DNA of 6,412 nt. Origin: an uncultured Lachnospiraceae bacterium. Lineage in GTDB: Bacteria > Bacillota > Clostridia > Lachnospirales > Lachnospiraceae. Each line of letters begins with the position of its first letter. Position 1 is the stretch's first letter. A program made the translations under genes and the position numbers. This document shows, piece by piece, positions 1 to 6,332 of the stretch. The DNA is taken from contig CAJTOO010000072.1 in assembly GCA_910577735.1 (NCBI GenBank), positions 1 through 6,412 of the forward strand, read 5' to 3'. The notes beneath the pieces are model-generated. The model saw only the letters and a list, made by a program, of their open reading frames with translations, made no database searches and was not told where the DNA came from.

Positions 1-228
1 AAAACAATCAAAATACATTTCTGAAGCTAATTACTATCAATGGATTACATTTTTCTCATTCTGTGTGTTTTAATTACTACGTTTACTCCATATACAAGCA
101 TTCTTAAATTACAATATTGGTATTTCAGCATACCCATAATACTACAAAAAGTAATCATTTTTTAATATACAGACTACATTTCAAGTGTCTTTTTCATCTT
201 CAATAATACAAGTTTTCTATTTTATGCA
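1..228. other. AT-rich stretch with no recognised gene
   Basis: This stretch is strongly AT-rich and broken by stops in the frames I read. It has no ribosome binding site followed by a convincing coding run, no tRNA-like fold and no clear rho-independent terminator. It is probably spacer between an upstream gene outside the window and the structured element that starts near 229. Confidence 0.6.
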
Positions 229-339
229 ATACTTAGTGCTTGATATTTTCGTCAGCGCAAGGCGGAGGAAGGAGGCAATGCGGTGGCATTGTTGACTGAC
301 GACAACGCGGCGATGGCGTAAATAGCGAGTGCTAAGTGT
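229..339 (+). repeat. Structured intergenic element forming a long imperfect hairpin
   Basis: Positions 229-258 can pair with 310-339. Counting T.G pairs, only three positions fail (243/325, 249/319, 255/313). The outer arm is ACTTAG (231-236) against CTAAGT (332-337). A second perfect hairpin lies inside the loop: CAATGC (276-281), loop GGTG, GCATTG (286-291). CGTCAG (250-255) and CTGACG (296-301) could form a competing pairing. Several closing pairs are T.G or G.T (230/338, 237/331, 238/330, 241/327, 252/316). These hold in plus-strand RNA but would be A.C mismatches on the other strand, which suggests the plus strand is the functional RNA sense. The segment is GC-richer than the AT-rich sequence before it and has a purine-rich run at 260-275. 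It resembles dispersed hairpin elements I recall from Lachnospiraceae genomes, but no second copy is visible in the window. It could be a MITE-like or REP-like repeat, or a small RNA or leader element. Confidence 0.55.
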
Positions 340-408
340 ATGAGGGATTAGGAAATGCTGTACTAGCTTTGTCAGCAAGATTTATCAACCGGAAAGCAGT
401 CGTGTCTA

Positions 409-437
409 TGGAAAGGCAGCCGTAACCGTGATAAGAT
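409..437 (+). promoter_or_regulatory. Candidate extended -10 promoter for the uvrA-like operon
   Basis: TGGAAA (409-414, 4 of 6 to the -35 consensus) is followed by a 17-nt spacer and TAAGAT (432-437, 4 of 6). A TG dinucleotide at 429-430 makes an extended -10. The transcript would start near 444-446, leaving a leader of about 40 nt before the ATG at 485. This placement would put the upstream in-frame ATG at 440 outside the transcript. Confidence 0.4.
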
Positions 438-469
438 AAATGGGACAAGATATGGATCATTATTGGAAG

Positions 470-475
470 AAAGGA
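470..475 (+). promoter_or_regulatory. Ribosome binding site that decides the uvrA-like start
   Basis: AAAGGA lies 9 nt before the ATG at 485. The alternative in-frame ATG at 440 is preceded by an A-rich sequence with no Shine-Dalgarno match, so 485 is the better start. Confidence 0.6.
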
Positions 476-484
476 ATACAGAGA

Positions 485-2902
485 ATGAACACCCACATCG
501 AGATCAAAAACGCAAGGATCCACAATCTAAGAGGGATCGACGTTAGCATTCCCAAGCAGAAGCTCACCGTCATCACGGGCGTGTCGGGCAGCGGGAAGTC
601 AAGCCTGGCATTTGACACACTCTACGAGGAGGGAAAGAGAAGATATCTGATGTTCTCCGGCACGGAATTCATGGTGGATTCCGTGCCGTCATTTGACAGC
701 ATCACGGGGCTCTCGCCGACAGTTGCGGTCGAGCAGAGGATCATACGGCAGTCCAATCCAAGAAGTACCGTGGGGACCAAGACAAAGATAAGCGCCATGC
801 TTGCGGCGCTGTATGCCAGTTACGGAAACTGTCTGCCGGAGTACGATGACAGACAGCACACAGACATCTCCATGTTCCAGCGCAATTCGCCCAAAGGAAT
901 GTGTGTGAAATGTCTGGGAAAGGGCATCATCAAGTGGATCGATGCCGACAGGATGTTCGCCGACCAGAGTCAGCATATTTGCGAGGTCGCGTGCGACCTG
1001 GGCAAAAAGGGAGCGACGAGATCGATGCTCGAGGAATTCTGCCGGAGCCATAACATGGATCTGTGGAAGGACAGGCTGTCTGATCTGACAGAGGAGCAGA
1101 TTGACCTGCTCAAATACGGGGACGGCGGGAAGTCAAAATTTTACGGCTTCATTCCGTGGATCACCATGCTCACCAACGGCGCTGTGTCAACTTCCGGAAG
1201 AACGGCGTACCTGTTAAAGAATGCGGGCATGATGGCGGAGCGGACCTGTACAAAATGCGGCGGGACGGGACTTGGCGAACGGGCTTCCCACACAACCTTT
1301 GCAGGCAGGACCATCAATGAGCTGGAGGACATGTACATCAGCGATCTGCTCGATTTTTTGCGGGAAAGTTACAGGGCGTGCGGCGGGAGGAACCCGCTGT
1401 TGAAGGAGATCGTCACAAAGCTGTCCTGCATGGTCGATGTGGGGCTCCATCACCTGGCGCTCTCGCGCCCTGTCCCGTCGCTCTCGGGCGGTGAGATCCA
1501 GCGATTGTTCCTGGCAAGCTACATCATCGCTGAGATGGACTCCATCGTCTTTGTGTTCGACGAGCCCACGATCGGGCTGCATGAGATCGAGAAGGAGAAG
1601 CTGATACGCATTATCCGAAAGCTGGTCGTCAATGGAAACACTGTCGTGGTGGTGGAGCACGATGAGCGGTTTATCCGCGAGGCGGATTACATTATCGATA
1701 TGGGACCCGGCGCCGGGATCCGGGGCGGCGTGAAGATCTACGAGGGTGCCTATGAAGCGTTTTTGCGATGTGCAGGATCAAAAACGGCGCCCTATCTATA
1801 CGAAGATCCGCTCAGCGCAGGTATGCCCGCAGGCGGGCGGGAAGGTTTTCAGATCAAGAGAACATACCGCGGGATCGACAGGAGCAAAATGCTGACGATC
1901 GCAGGCGCGAAGCTGCACAATCTAAAAAATATCACGGTCGAGATCCCGCTCGGCGTCATGGTGGGTGTGGCAGGTGTGTCGGGCAGCGGCAAATCCAGTC
2001 TGATCGCGGACACGTTAGTGCCTGCCTTAAAACAACAGTTGAAAGCCAAATGTGTCATGGATGGGGACGACGAGGAAGAGCAGGCGGAAATTCCTGACAG
2101 GAGTGTCACATTGACGGGTGCAGGAAATATCAGGCACTGCTTCATTATTGACCAGCGGCCGATCGGTCGGAGCAGGACTTCGTGTCCGGCTACGTACACA
2201 GGCATTTTTGACCGGATTCGAAGCCTGTTTGCGGCGAGTGACAAGGCAAAGGAATGCGGTTATACAGCAGGTATGTTTTCCGTGAACAGCAAGGGCGGAT
2301 GTCCTAAATGCAAGGGTGACGGTGTCATACATTACCATGTGGGCTTTGGCAATTTTATGGACATTGACTGCGATGCGTGCGGCGGCAGCGGATATATCAG
2401 GGAGGCGATGGAAGTGACTGTCGGCGGGAAGAATATCCGCGAGGTGCTGGAGATGAGTGTGGACGAGGCGAAGGATTTTTTTGCCGCGAAGGACAGTGCC
2501 ATCGACAACATGCTCACGGTCCTGCAGCGCGTGGGAATGGGCTACATCAAATTAGGACAGGCGACACCGACGATCTCCGGCGGCGAGAGCCAGCGCATCA
2601 AGCTTGCAAAGGAGCTGTCAAAGGGAAAGAGCAATAAGGGCGCACTGTACATATTAGATGAGCCGACGACGGGGCTTTCCTTTTATGACAGTGAACAGCT
2701 GATGCACCTGCTGGATGAGCTTGTCGATATGGGAAATTCCATCATAGTCACAGAGCACGATCCTTACATACTCTCCAACTGCGACTACATCGTCGAGCTG
2801 GGCGAGGGCGGCGGAAACGAGGGCGGCAATGTGATCGCGACAGGGACGCCTGCGGAGTTGAAAAGGACTCCCGGATCAGTCATAGGGAGGTATATAAAAT
2901 GA
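485..2902 (+). CDS. UvrA-like twin ABC ATPase lacking the UvrB-binding domain
   Basis: The protein has 805 residues from the ATG at 485; an in-frame ATG at 440 would add 15. It shows both UvrA ATPase cassettes. Walker A motifs GVSGSGKSS are at about residues 32 and 497. Signatures LSGGE and ISGGE are at about 333 and 697. Walker B segments with DEPTIGL and DEPTTGL are at about 355-365 and 723-731, and EHD switch histidines at about 391 and 757. Zinc CxxC pairs are at about 140/255 and 606/629, matching the two UvrA zinc modules. Canonical UvrA has about 940 residues. Here NPRSTVGT, near residue 91, is followed only about 45 residues later by the NSPKGMC zinc motif. The roughly 130-residue UvrB-binding domain that normally lies between them is therefore missing. 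The family binds DNA and hydrolyses ATP in the cytoplasm. Without UvrB contact it is unlikely to drive standard excision repair, and short relatives such as DrrC give drug resistance. It is translationally coupled to the serine hydrolase downstream. The family call is firm; the resistance role is inference. Confidence 0.92.
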   Translation: MNTHIEIKNARIHNLRGIDVSIPKQKLTVITGVSGSGKSSLAFDTLYEEGKRRYLMFSGTEFMVDSVPSFDSITGLSPTVAVEQRIIRQSNPRSTVGTKTKISAMLAALYASYGNCLPEYDDRQHTDISMFQRNSPKGMCVKCLGKGIIKWIDADRMFADQSQHICEVACDLGKKGATRSMLEEFCRSHNMDLWKDRLSDLTEEQIDLLKYGDGGKSKFYGFIPWITMLTNGAVSTSGRTAYLLKNAGMMAERTCTKCGGTGLGERASHTTFAGRTINELEDMYISDLLDFLRESYRACGGRNPLLKEIVTKLSCMVDVGLHHLALSRPVPSLSGGEIQRLFLASYIIAEMDSIVFVFDEPTIGLHEIEKEKLIRIIRKLVVNGNTVVVVEHDERFIREADYIIDMGPGAGIRGGVKIYEGAYEAFLRCAGSKTAPYLYEDPLSAGMPAGGREGFQIKRTYRGIDRSKMLTIAGAKLHNLKNITVEIPLGVMVGVAGVSGSGKSSLIADTLVPALKQQLKAKCVMDGDDEEEQAEIPDRSVTLTGAGNIRHCFIIDQRPIGRSRTSCPATYTGIFDRIRSLFAASDKAKECGYTAGMFSVNSKGGCPKCKGDGVIHYHVGFGNFMDIDCDACGGSGYIREAMEVTVGGKNIREVLEMSVDEAKDFFAAKDSAIDNMLTVLQRVGMGYIKLGQATPTISGGESQRIKLAKELSKGKSNKGALYILDEPTTGLSFYDSEQLMHLLDELVDMGNSIIVTEHDPYILSNCDYIVELGEGGGNEGGNVIATGTPAELKRTPGSVIGRYIK
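2884..2890 (+). promoter_or_regulatory. Ribosome binding site of the serine hydrolase, inside the uvrA-like gene
   Basis: AGGGAGG lies 8 nt before the ATG at 2899 and within the last codons of the uvrA-like gene. With the ATGA stop/start overlap at 2899-2902 it indicates coupled translation from one transcript. Confidence 0.7.
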
Positions 2903-3828
2903 ATATCAAGGAAAAAATAGATCGGTACATAGCAAGCCGTCGCTATCGGCAGGTGAACAGTGTCCTGCTGTGCAGGGACGACGAAATACTGGCAGAATGC
3001 CATTACAATGGATTTCGGGAAAACAGCAGAAATGTGGTCTTGTCCGTGGCGAAGAGTATCATGTCAGTCTGTGCGGGGATCGCGCTGGACAGGGGACTAT
3101 TGCAAAGCCTCGAGGATCCGGTTTATCAGTATATTCCGGTGTTTCGCGAATGCCGCGATCTGTTTCACAGAATGATCACGGTGCGTCATCTGCTGACGAT
3201 GACTTCCGGGATCTGCTGGAACGGAGGTGTCCACTACCACTGTCCCATGATGCGGCAGCTTCGGGATTCGGGTGACTGGATTTCGCACATTGCGGACTGT
3301 GCGGTCGCCGATGTCCCGGGAACGAAGTACAATTATAAGGAGTGGGACGTGATCCTGCTGGCAAAGCTTTTGGACAAGGCATGCGGGGACATGTTTGATT
3401 TTATGGACGAAAATCTGTTCAGACCCCTGGGGATCGAGAGTGCGCGCTGGTATCAGAGTCCGTGCGGCGTGTACTACAGTGTGGGAGACGGTGCGGACGA
3501 TGACAACGAGACGAAGTTCGCACTGACGGCGCTCGACATGATGAAGATCGGACAGCTTTTTCTGCATGAAGGAATGCACAGGGGAGAGCGGATCCTGTCC
3601 GCGGAGTACATTCGACAGGCAGTGACGCCGCTCAAGTCGAATCCCGCATACGGTTTTCTGTGGTGGGTTGGGGACGACTGGTACGGCTGCCGCGGATACG
3701 GCGGTCAGAGCGTCACGGTGATTCCGGCTGAAAATGCGGTGATCGTGACGCAGGCAACGCCGACCGACAGAGGAATGGGGTATTTTGATCTGGTGGGGTA
3801 CTGCAGGGAGGTGTTGCAGGAGGACTGA
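2899..3828 (+). CDS. Beta-lactamase-family serine hydrolase, cytoplasmic
   Basis: The protein has 309 residues of the class C beta-lactamase / penicillin-binding-like serine hydrolase fold (PF00144 type). The nucleophile motif SVAK is at residues 49-52 (Ser49, Lys52) and is followed by the usual helix and RGLLQSLEDPVYQYIP. Other family landmarks are VRHLLTMTSGI (95-105), PGTKYNY (140-146) with Tyr146 at the catalytic tyrosine position, FRPLGIE (174-180), YGFLWW (251-256) and GYGGQS (266-271) in the KTG-like strand. The usual Tyr-Ser-Asn triad reads Tyr-Lys-Glu here (146-148). No signal peptide or membrane segment is visible, so it should act in the cytoplasm, unlike secreted beta-lactamases. 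Members include esterases, D-amino-acid peptidases and hydrolases that inactivate natural products; the substrate cannot be read from sequence. The ATGA overlap with the uvrA-like gene and the internal ribosome binding site imply a shared operon and possibly a shared compound target. No clear terminator follows the stop. Confidence 0.88.
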   Translation: MNIKEKIDRYIASRRYRQVNSVLLCRDDEILAECHYNGFRENSRNVVLSVAKSIMSVCAGIALDRGLLQSLEDPVYQYIPVFRECRDLFHRMITVRHLLTMTSGICWNGGVHYHCPMMRQLRDSGDWISHIADCAVADVPGTKYNYKEWDVILLAKLLDKACGDMFDFMDENLFRPLGIESARWYQSPCGVYYSVGDGADDDNETKFALTALDMMKIGQLFLHEGMHRGERILSAEYIRQAVTPLKSNPAYGFLWWVGDDWYGCRGYGGQSVTVIPAENAVIVTQATPTDRGMGYFDLVGYCREVLQED

Positions 3829-3871
3829 TACTGCAGGCGGATATTGGAGCATCGAAATCATAAAATAGTAA

Positions 3872-3900
3872 TTGCTATATGTATCAGAATGGCTTAAAAT
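3872..3900 (+). promoter_or_regulatory. Candidate sigma-A-type promoter
   Basis: TTGCTA (3872-3877, 4 of 6 to the -35 consensus), a 17-nt spacer and TAAAAT (3895-3900, 5 of 6 to the -10 consensus) lie in an AT-rich spacer. Transcription would start near 3907, about 58 nt before the small broken ORF at 3965, and could serve the genes that follow it. Confidence 0.45.
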
Positions 3901-3964
3901 GAAAGAAAGTAAAGTGTTAAACAGAACATTTTCAGTCGCGTTTTATGAGAAGGGATGAGAGGAT

Positions 3965-4217
3965 ATGGAAAATGTTGATTTAGATAACGTGTTTAAAGAG
4001 TATGGCTTGGATGTAGAGCAAGTGGAGCCATATGTATATAAAGTATTTATGATTCTTATGAATACGATTCTAAAGGTCAATATACCATAGACACAATATA
4101 TGCAAAAGGAGAGATATGAAAAATATGGGAGCCAATAGATCGGAAATGGGAAAAGTAGCCAATCCAGTCACACATGCATAACTTGCAAATGTAGAAGATG
4201 CCTTAGAAATGCAATAA
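3965..4217 (+). pseudogene. Decayed small gene or genes of unknown function
   Basis: An ATG at 3965 with AAGGGA 9 nt upstream opens a 41-codon frame that stops at 4088-4090. The reading looks coding up to about 4045. After that the sensible peptide continues in another frame (YDSYEYDSKGQYTIDTIYAK, from 4048) to a TGA at 4117-4119, as if one nucleotide had been lost near 4045-4048. The joined product would be about 51 residues, acidic and rich in Asp, Glu and Tyr. A second tiny frame begins at 4116 with an ATGA overlap and an AAAGGAGAG site. It stops at 4179-4181 and would read on in frame to 4215-4217 if that TAA were absent. I do not recognise either product. Base composition is AT-rich, unlike the neighbouring genes. 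The pieces could instead be genuine micro-ORFs, but decay is the simpler reading. Confidence 0.4.
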
Positions 4218-4231
4218 AATTATCATAAATG

Positions 4232-4238
4232 AAGGAGG
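4232..4238 (+). promoter_or_regulatory. Strong ribosome binding site for the 109-residue ORF
   Basis: AAGGAGG, a near-perfect Shine-Dalgarno sequence, sits 7 nt before the ATG at 4246. It fixes this start and argues that the ORF is or was translated. Confidence 0.7.
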
Positions 4239-4245
4239 TTTATAC

Positions 4246-4575
4246 ATGAGTTACGATCTGGCAGTATTTGAGAAGAGCAGGGCGCCTGCAGCGGTTTTTC
4301 CACCGCCCATGAACGGGGCGTTTGCGCGTTTTGGGGATGCTTTAACAGTGGAGAGACGCGTATATACGGACTGCATGTCGTACACACACCAGAAGGCAGG
4401 ATATTTATCTGCAGGGGAATCAGATGAGGAAGACTGCGTGGAGATCGCCGGAAATCAGGTGAGGGTAAAGCGGCATCAGATCTTATCGGGTGGGACGGTG
4501 CAGCAGTTATTTTGGGACTTTTTCCGGCAGACGGAGACGGCGGATCAGATCGGGTGGACAGAGATTCAACTTTGA
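4246..4575 (+). CDS. Hypothetical protein with MSYDL.VFE-type N-terminus, probably internally deleted
   Basis: The 109-residue product has a strong start signal. Its first residues (MSYDLAVFEKSRAPAAV) and the segment FPPPMNGAFA at 18-27 resemble two blocks of a hypothetical family I recall. In that family about 40 residues, including a Trp-rich EFxxWY...TEW stretch, separate the blocks. Here they abut, as if an in-frame deletion had joined them. The C-terminal half (about 60-109) is not one I recognise. It ends in a mixed-charge segment with QLFWDFFRQ (86-94) and WTEIQL (104-109). No signal peptide, membrane helix or catalytic motif is visible. The stop lies 10 nt before the AAA-ATPase fragment start, so the two were probably cotranscribed. 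The family match is from memory and the function is unknown. Confidence 0.65.
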   Translation: MSYDLAVFEKSRAPAAVFPPPMNGAFARFGDALTVERRVYTDCMSYTHQKAGYLSAGESDEEDCVEIAGNQVRVKRHQILSGGTVQQLFWDFFRQTETADQIGWTEIQL

Positions 4576-4985
4576 GGGGGCTGATATGGACAGCAGTATG
4601 ATGGTGAACATAGGGGAAGAGCGATTTGACAGGGTGATCGGGCAGGATAAGTTTTATATCGACAAAACGGATTTTATCAGGGAATGGTGGGAGACTGGTT
4701 CGACAGTGACACTCATTGCCCGCCCGCGCCGCTTTGGCAAGACACTCAACATGAGCATGCTCGAGTGCTTTTTCTCGAACCGGTATGCGAAAAGGGGCGA
4801 TCTGTTTGAGGGACTTTCTATCTGGAAGGAGGAAAAGTATAGACAGCTGCAGGGTACTTTTCCGGTCATTTTTCTGACCTTTGCGAATGTCAAGGCATCA
4901 AAGTATGAGGATATGGAGTACAGCATCACGAAAGTGATTTCTGATCTGTATGAACAGAACAGATACCTGCTTGACAAAGATGTGC

Positions 4986-4988
4986 TCA
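4986..4988. repeat. Left copy of the apparent 3-bp target duplication (TCA)
   Basis: TCA directly precedes the left terminal repeat of the insertion sequence and matches TCA at 6330-6332 directly after the right one. Taking one copy out rejoins the interrupted ATPase frame. Three bases alone could match by chance. Confidence 0.55.
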
Positions 4989-5012
4989 GGAACTGTCGCA
5001 AAATAAAATGTA
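4989..5012. repeat. Left terminal inverted repeat of the insertion sequence
   Basis: The repeat begins GGAACTGTCG and matches the reverse complement of 6306-6329 at 20 of 24 positions. Mismatches are the dinucleotides at 4999-5000 and 5007-5008. It lies just beyond the transposase stop codon. Confidence 0.85.
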
Positions 5013-6242
5013 CTATTTGAACCCACGTATTACATAGTTCCATGATTCATTTGGCCCAACTGCTTCAATATCAATTCTGCTCATCATTTCATCATTTGCT
5101 TTTAAACCAGTCTGGTATGTATTTCTGTCAACAACACATTTCACTTCCAGACCTTTGGCCGTAGTAGTTGATGAGATCAGGTTGACAATGGTATTGATAT
5201 CGATCAGCGGTTTCCCTGCCCAGTTTTTTGTTATATAACAAAACAGGCGGTGCTCAACCTTGTTCCATTTTGACGTGCCTGGCGGATAATGGGAAACATG
5301 GATTTCCAATCCGCTTTCCTGGGCAAACAGTGCCAGTTCGTATTTCCACAGACGCGTTCGCCATCCGTTGCTGCCGCCACCGTCACAGTTTATATACAGT
5401 TTTTGGGCATCCGGGTATGTCGGCTTCCCCACGATGTTCCACCAGCGCCGGATGCTTTCAACAGCAAATGCGCTCGTATCATGGTCCGTCCCCAGGTTTA
5501 CAAACCCAGCATTGCCGTTGACAAGGTATACGCCATACGGGGCGACCTTACCCAGCCCGGGCAGGGGGAAGTCATGGTCCAATACTTTCCTTGCTTCCCC
5601 TGCCGGCCTGTATTCAGCACCATTATTTTTAAAGTTGCCCACAAGTTCCTTCTTTTTTGTATCTGTTGATATTACAGGCTCATTGGCATCAATGAATTCC
5701 TGGGCTTTCGTGTTGATGTATTGGAACTGGGCATCCCGGTCAATGTGCTGGCTTCCAACCTGGAGCATTTTTTGGTTTGCCTGCTTACTGTAGCCAAGCT
5801 CCTCCAACGCACGCGACACAATGTCTTTCCCGGCATCAATCCCGAAACGTTCCTTCAGGATTGACGAAATATCCCGGAGGCTGAGGTCAGTCCATGAAAT
5901 AACCTTCTGGGGATCACCGTAAGTATTGTTTTCAACAACAGCCCTGATGTCATCCAGAAGATCGGGCTGCAGTTGTTTTACAGGTTTTCTGCCAGCACCG
6001 CTTTTTCTGACCTTTTCCGGTCCGGAAGGGAAAGGCATGCCGTCCTTGATCTCATGGATGCCAGAACGTATTGTGCGGATATCCATGCCACTGGCTTCGC
6101 TGACAAGTTTGATGCCGCCATGGCCATAGCCCTTTGCAATGCTTGCGGCCAGCAGACGACGTTGGCGCTCATCCAATAGTTGGGGCATTGTCTTGAAAAC
6201 CTGCTCAATGATGCTCAATGTTTTATCGTTATTATGTGCCAT
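5013..6242 (-). CDS. ISAzo13-family DDE transposase
   Basis: The 409-residue protein catalyses transposition of the surrounding element. The N-terminal part has a helix-turn-helix-like segment (about 53-66), a basic GAGRKP linker (about 82-87) and a second DNA-binding region (about 121-152, LRDISSILKERFGI onward). The catalytic core shows the family blocks STDTKKKELVGNFKNNG (about 192-208, first Asp 194), NLGTDHDTSAFAVESIRRWW, NCDGGGSNG (about 285-293, second Asp 287) and PPGTSKWNKVEHRLF (about 320-334, Glu 330), giving a full DDE triad. Length fits the family and there is no internal stop. The start at 6242 is chosen because AGGAGG lies 8 nt upstream. An in-frame GTG at 6263 would put that site inside the gene. 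The ISAzo13 assignment rests on these block motifs. Confidence 0.92.
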   Translation of the reverse strand: MAHNNDKTLSIIEQVFKTMPQLLDERQRRLLAASIAKGYGHGGIKLVSEASGMDIRTIRSGIHEIKDGMPFPSGPEKVRKSGAGRKPVKQLQPDLLDDIRAVVENNTYGDPQKVISWTDLSLRDISSILKERFGIDAGKDIVSRALEELGYSKQANQKMLQVGSQHIDRDAQFQYINTKAQEFIDANEPVISTDTKKKELVGNFKNNGAEYRPAGEARKVLDHDFPLPGLGKVAPYGVYLVNGNAGFVNLGTDHDTSAFAVESIRRWWNIVGKPTYPDAQKLYINCDGGGSNGWRTRLWKYELALFAQESGLEIHVSHYPPGTSKWNKVEHRLFCYITKNWAGKPLIDINTIVNLISSTTTAKGLEVKCVVDRNTYQTGLKANDEMMSRIDIEAVGPNESWNYVIRGFK

Positions 6243-6250
6243 GAAAATGT

Positions 6251-6256
6251 CCTCCT
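6251..6256 (-). promoter_or_regulatory. Ribosome binding site of the transposase
   Basis: AGGAGG on the minus strand, 8 nt before the ATG at 6242. It decides for this start over the GTG at 6263. Confidence 0.7.
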
Positions 6257-6281
6257 GAATCACTAAACTCGTTCATGACAT

Positions 6282-6310
6282 ATATTAACATAGATTCCAA
6301 AAATATACAA
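6282..6310 (-). promoter_or_regulatory. Weak candidate promoter for the transposase
   Basis: On the minus strand TTGTAT (6310-6305), a 17-nt spacer and TAATAT (6287-6282) resemble -35 and -10 boxes, with only moderate consensus match. The -35 box overlaps the inner edge of the right terminal repeat, so transposase binding there could repress its own transcription. Confidence 0.3.
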
Positions 6311-6329
6311 ATTATTTCACGACAGTTCC
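6306..6329. repeat. Right terminal inverted repeat of the insertion sequence
   Basis: Its reverse complement begins GGAACTGTCG and matches the left repeat at 20 of 24 positions. It lies upstream of the transposase gene and overlaps its candidate -35 box. Confidence 0.85.
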
Positions 6330-6332
6330 TCA
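6330..6332. repeat. Right copy of the apparent 3-bp target duplication (TCA)
   Basis: TCA follows the right terminal repeat directly and pairs with TCA at 4986-4988. Confidence 0.55.

Larger units (their letters stand above)
4586..5020 (+). pseudogene. AAA-ATPase-like protein, N-terminal fragment cut by an insertion sequence
   Basis: The ATG at 4586 follows GAGGGGG (4574-4580) by 5 nt. The fragment carries the opening of the AAA-ATPase-like family (PF09820 type, usually over 500 residues with a C-terminal DUF1703 PD-(D/E)XK-like nuclease domain). Landmarks are FYIDKTDFIREWW (23-35) and the P-loop variant ARPRRFGKTLNMSML (45-59), followed by LFEGLSIW (73-80) and FPVIFLTFANVK (92-103). About 134 residues are native. 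Then the frame enters the left end of the insertion sequence and stops at 5018-5020 after ten element-encoded codons. The central ATPase motifs and the nuclease domain are absent, so the product should be inactive. The biological role of the family is poorly known. Confidence 0.85.
4989..6329 (-). mobile_element. ISAzo13-family insertion sequence, apparently complete
   Basis: The element is 1341 bp, bounded by 24-nt imperfect inverted repeats and flanked by TCA on both sides. It holds one full-length transposase on the minus strand and no passenger gene. It is inserted in the AAA-ATPase-like gene in the opposite orientation. Both ends, the transposase and the flanking duplication look intact, which suggests a recent insertion by an element that may still be mobile. 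Confidence 0.88.

Noticed and set aside
229..339. CRISPR repeat or tRNA-like interpretation of the structured element
   Set aside because: There is a single unit with no regular spacers, and the fold is one long hairpin with no cloverleaf arms or CCA end.
440..484. Upstream in-frame ATG adding 15 residues to the UvrA-like protein
   Set aside because: It has no ribosome binding site and falls at the candidate -10 region, while the ATG at 485 has AAAGGA 9 nt upstream and begins directly with the conserved UvrA N-terminus.
3800..3850. Possible terminator after the serine hydrolase, suggested by repeated CTGCAG
   Set aside because: The CTGCAG copies do not form a stable stem with a following T-run, so there is no rho-independent terminator that I can support.
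3097..3861. 254-codon open frame on the minus strand across the serine hydrolase
   Set aside because: It is antisense to a gene with full family motifs. Its translation has no recognisable domain, so it is a by-product of GC-rich codons.
4490..4585. Upstream extension of the AAA-ATPase fragment to the ATG at 4490
   Set aside because: The extension overlaps the preceding ORF and encodes an Arg-rich unlikely peptide. The ATG at 4586 has a good ribosome binding site and matches the usual family N-terminus.
5228..5793. Overlapping plus-strand open frames inside the insertion sequence
   Set aside because: They are antisense to the intact transposase and show no domain, good start signal or family likeness.
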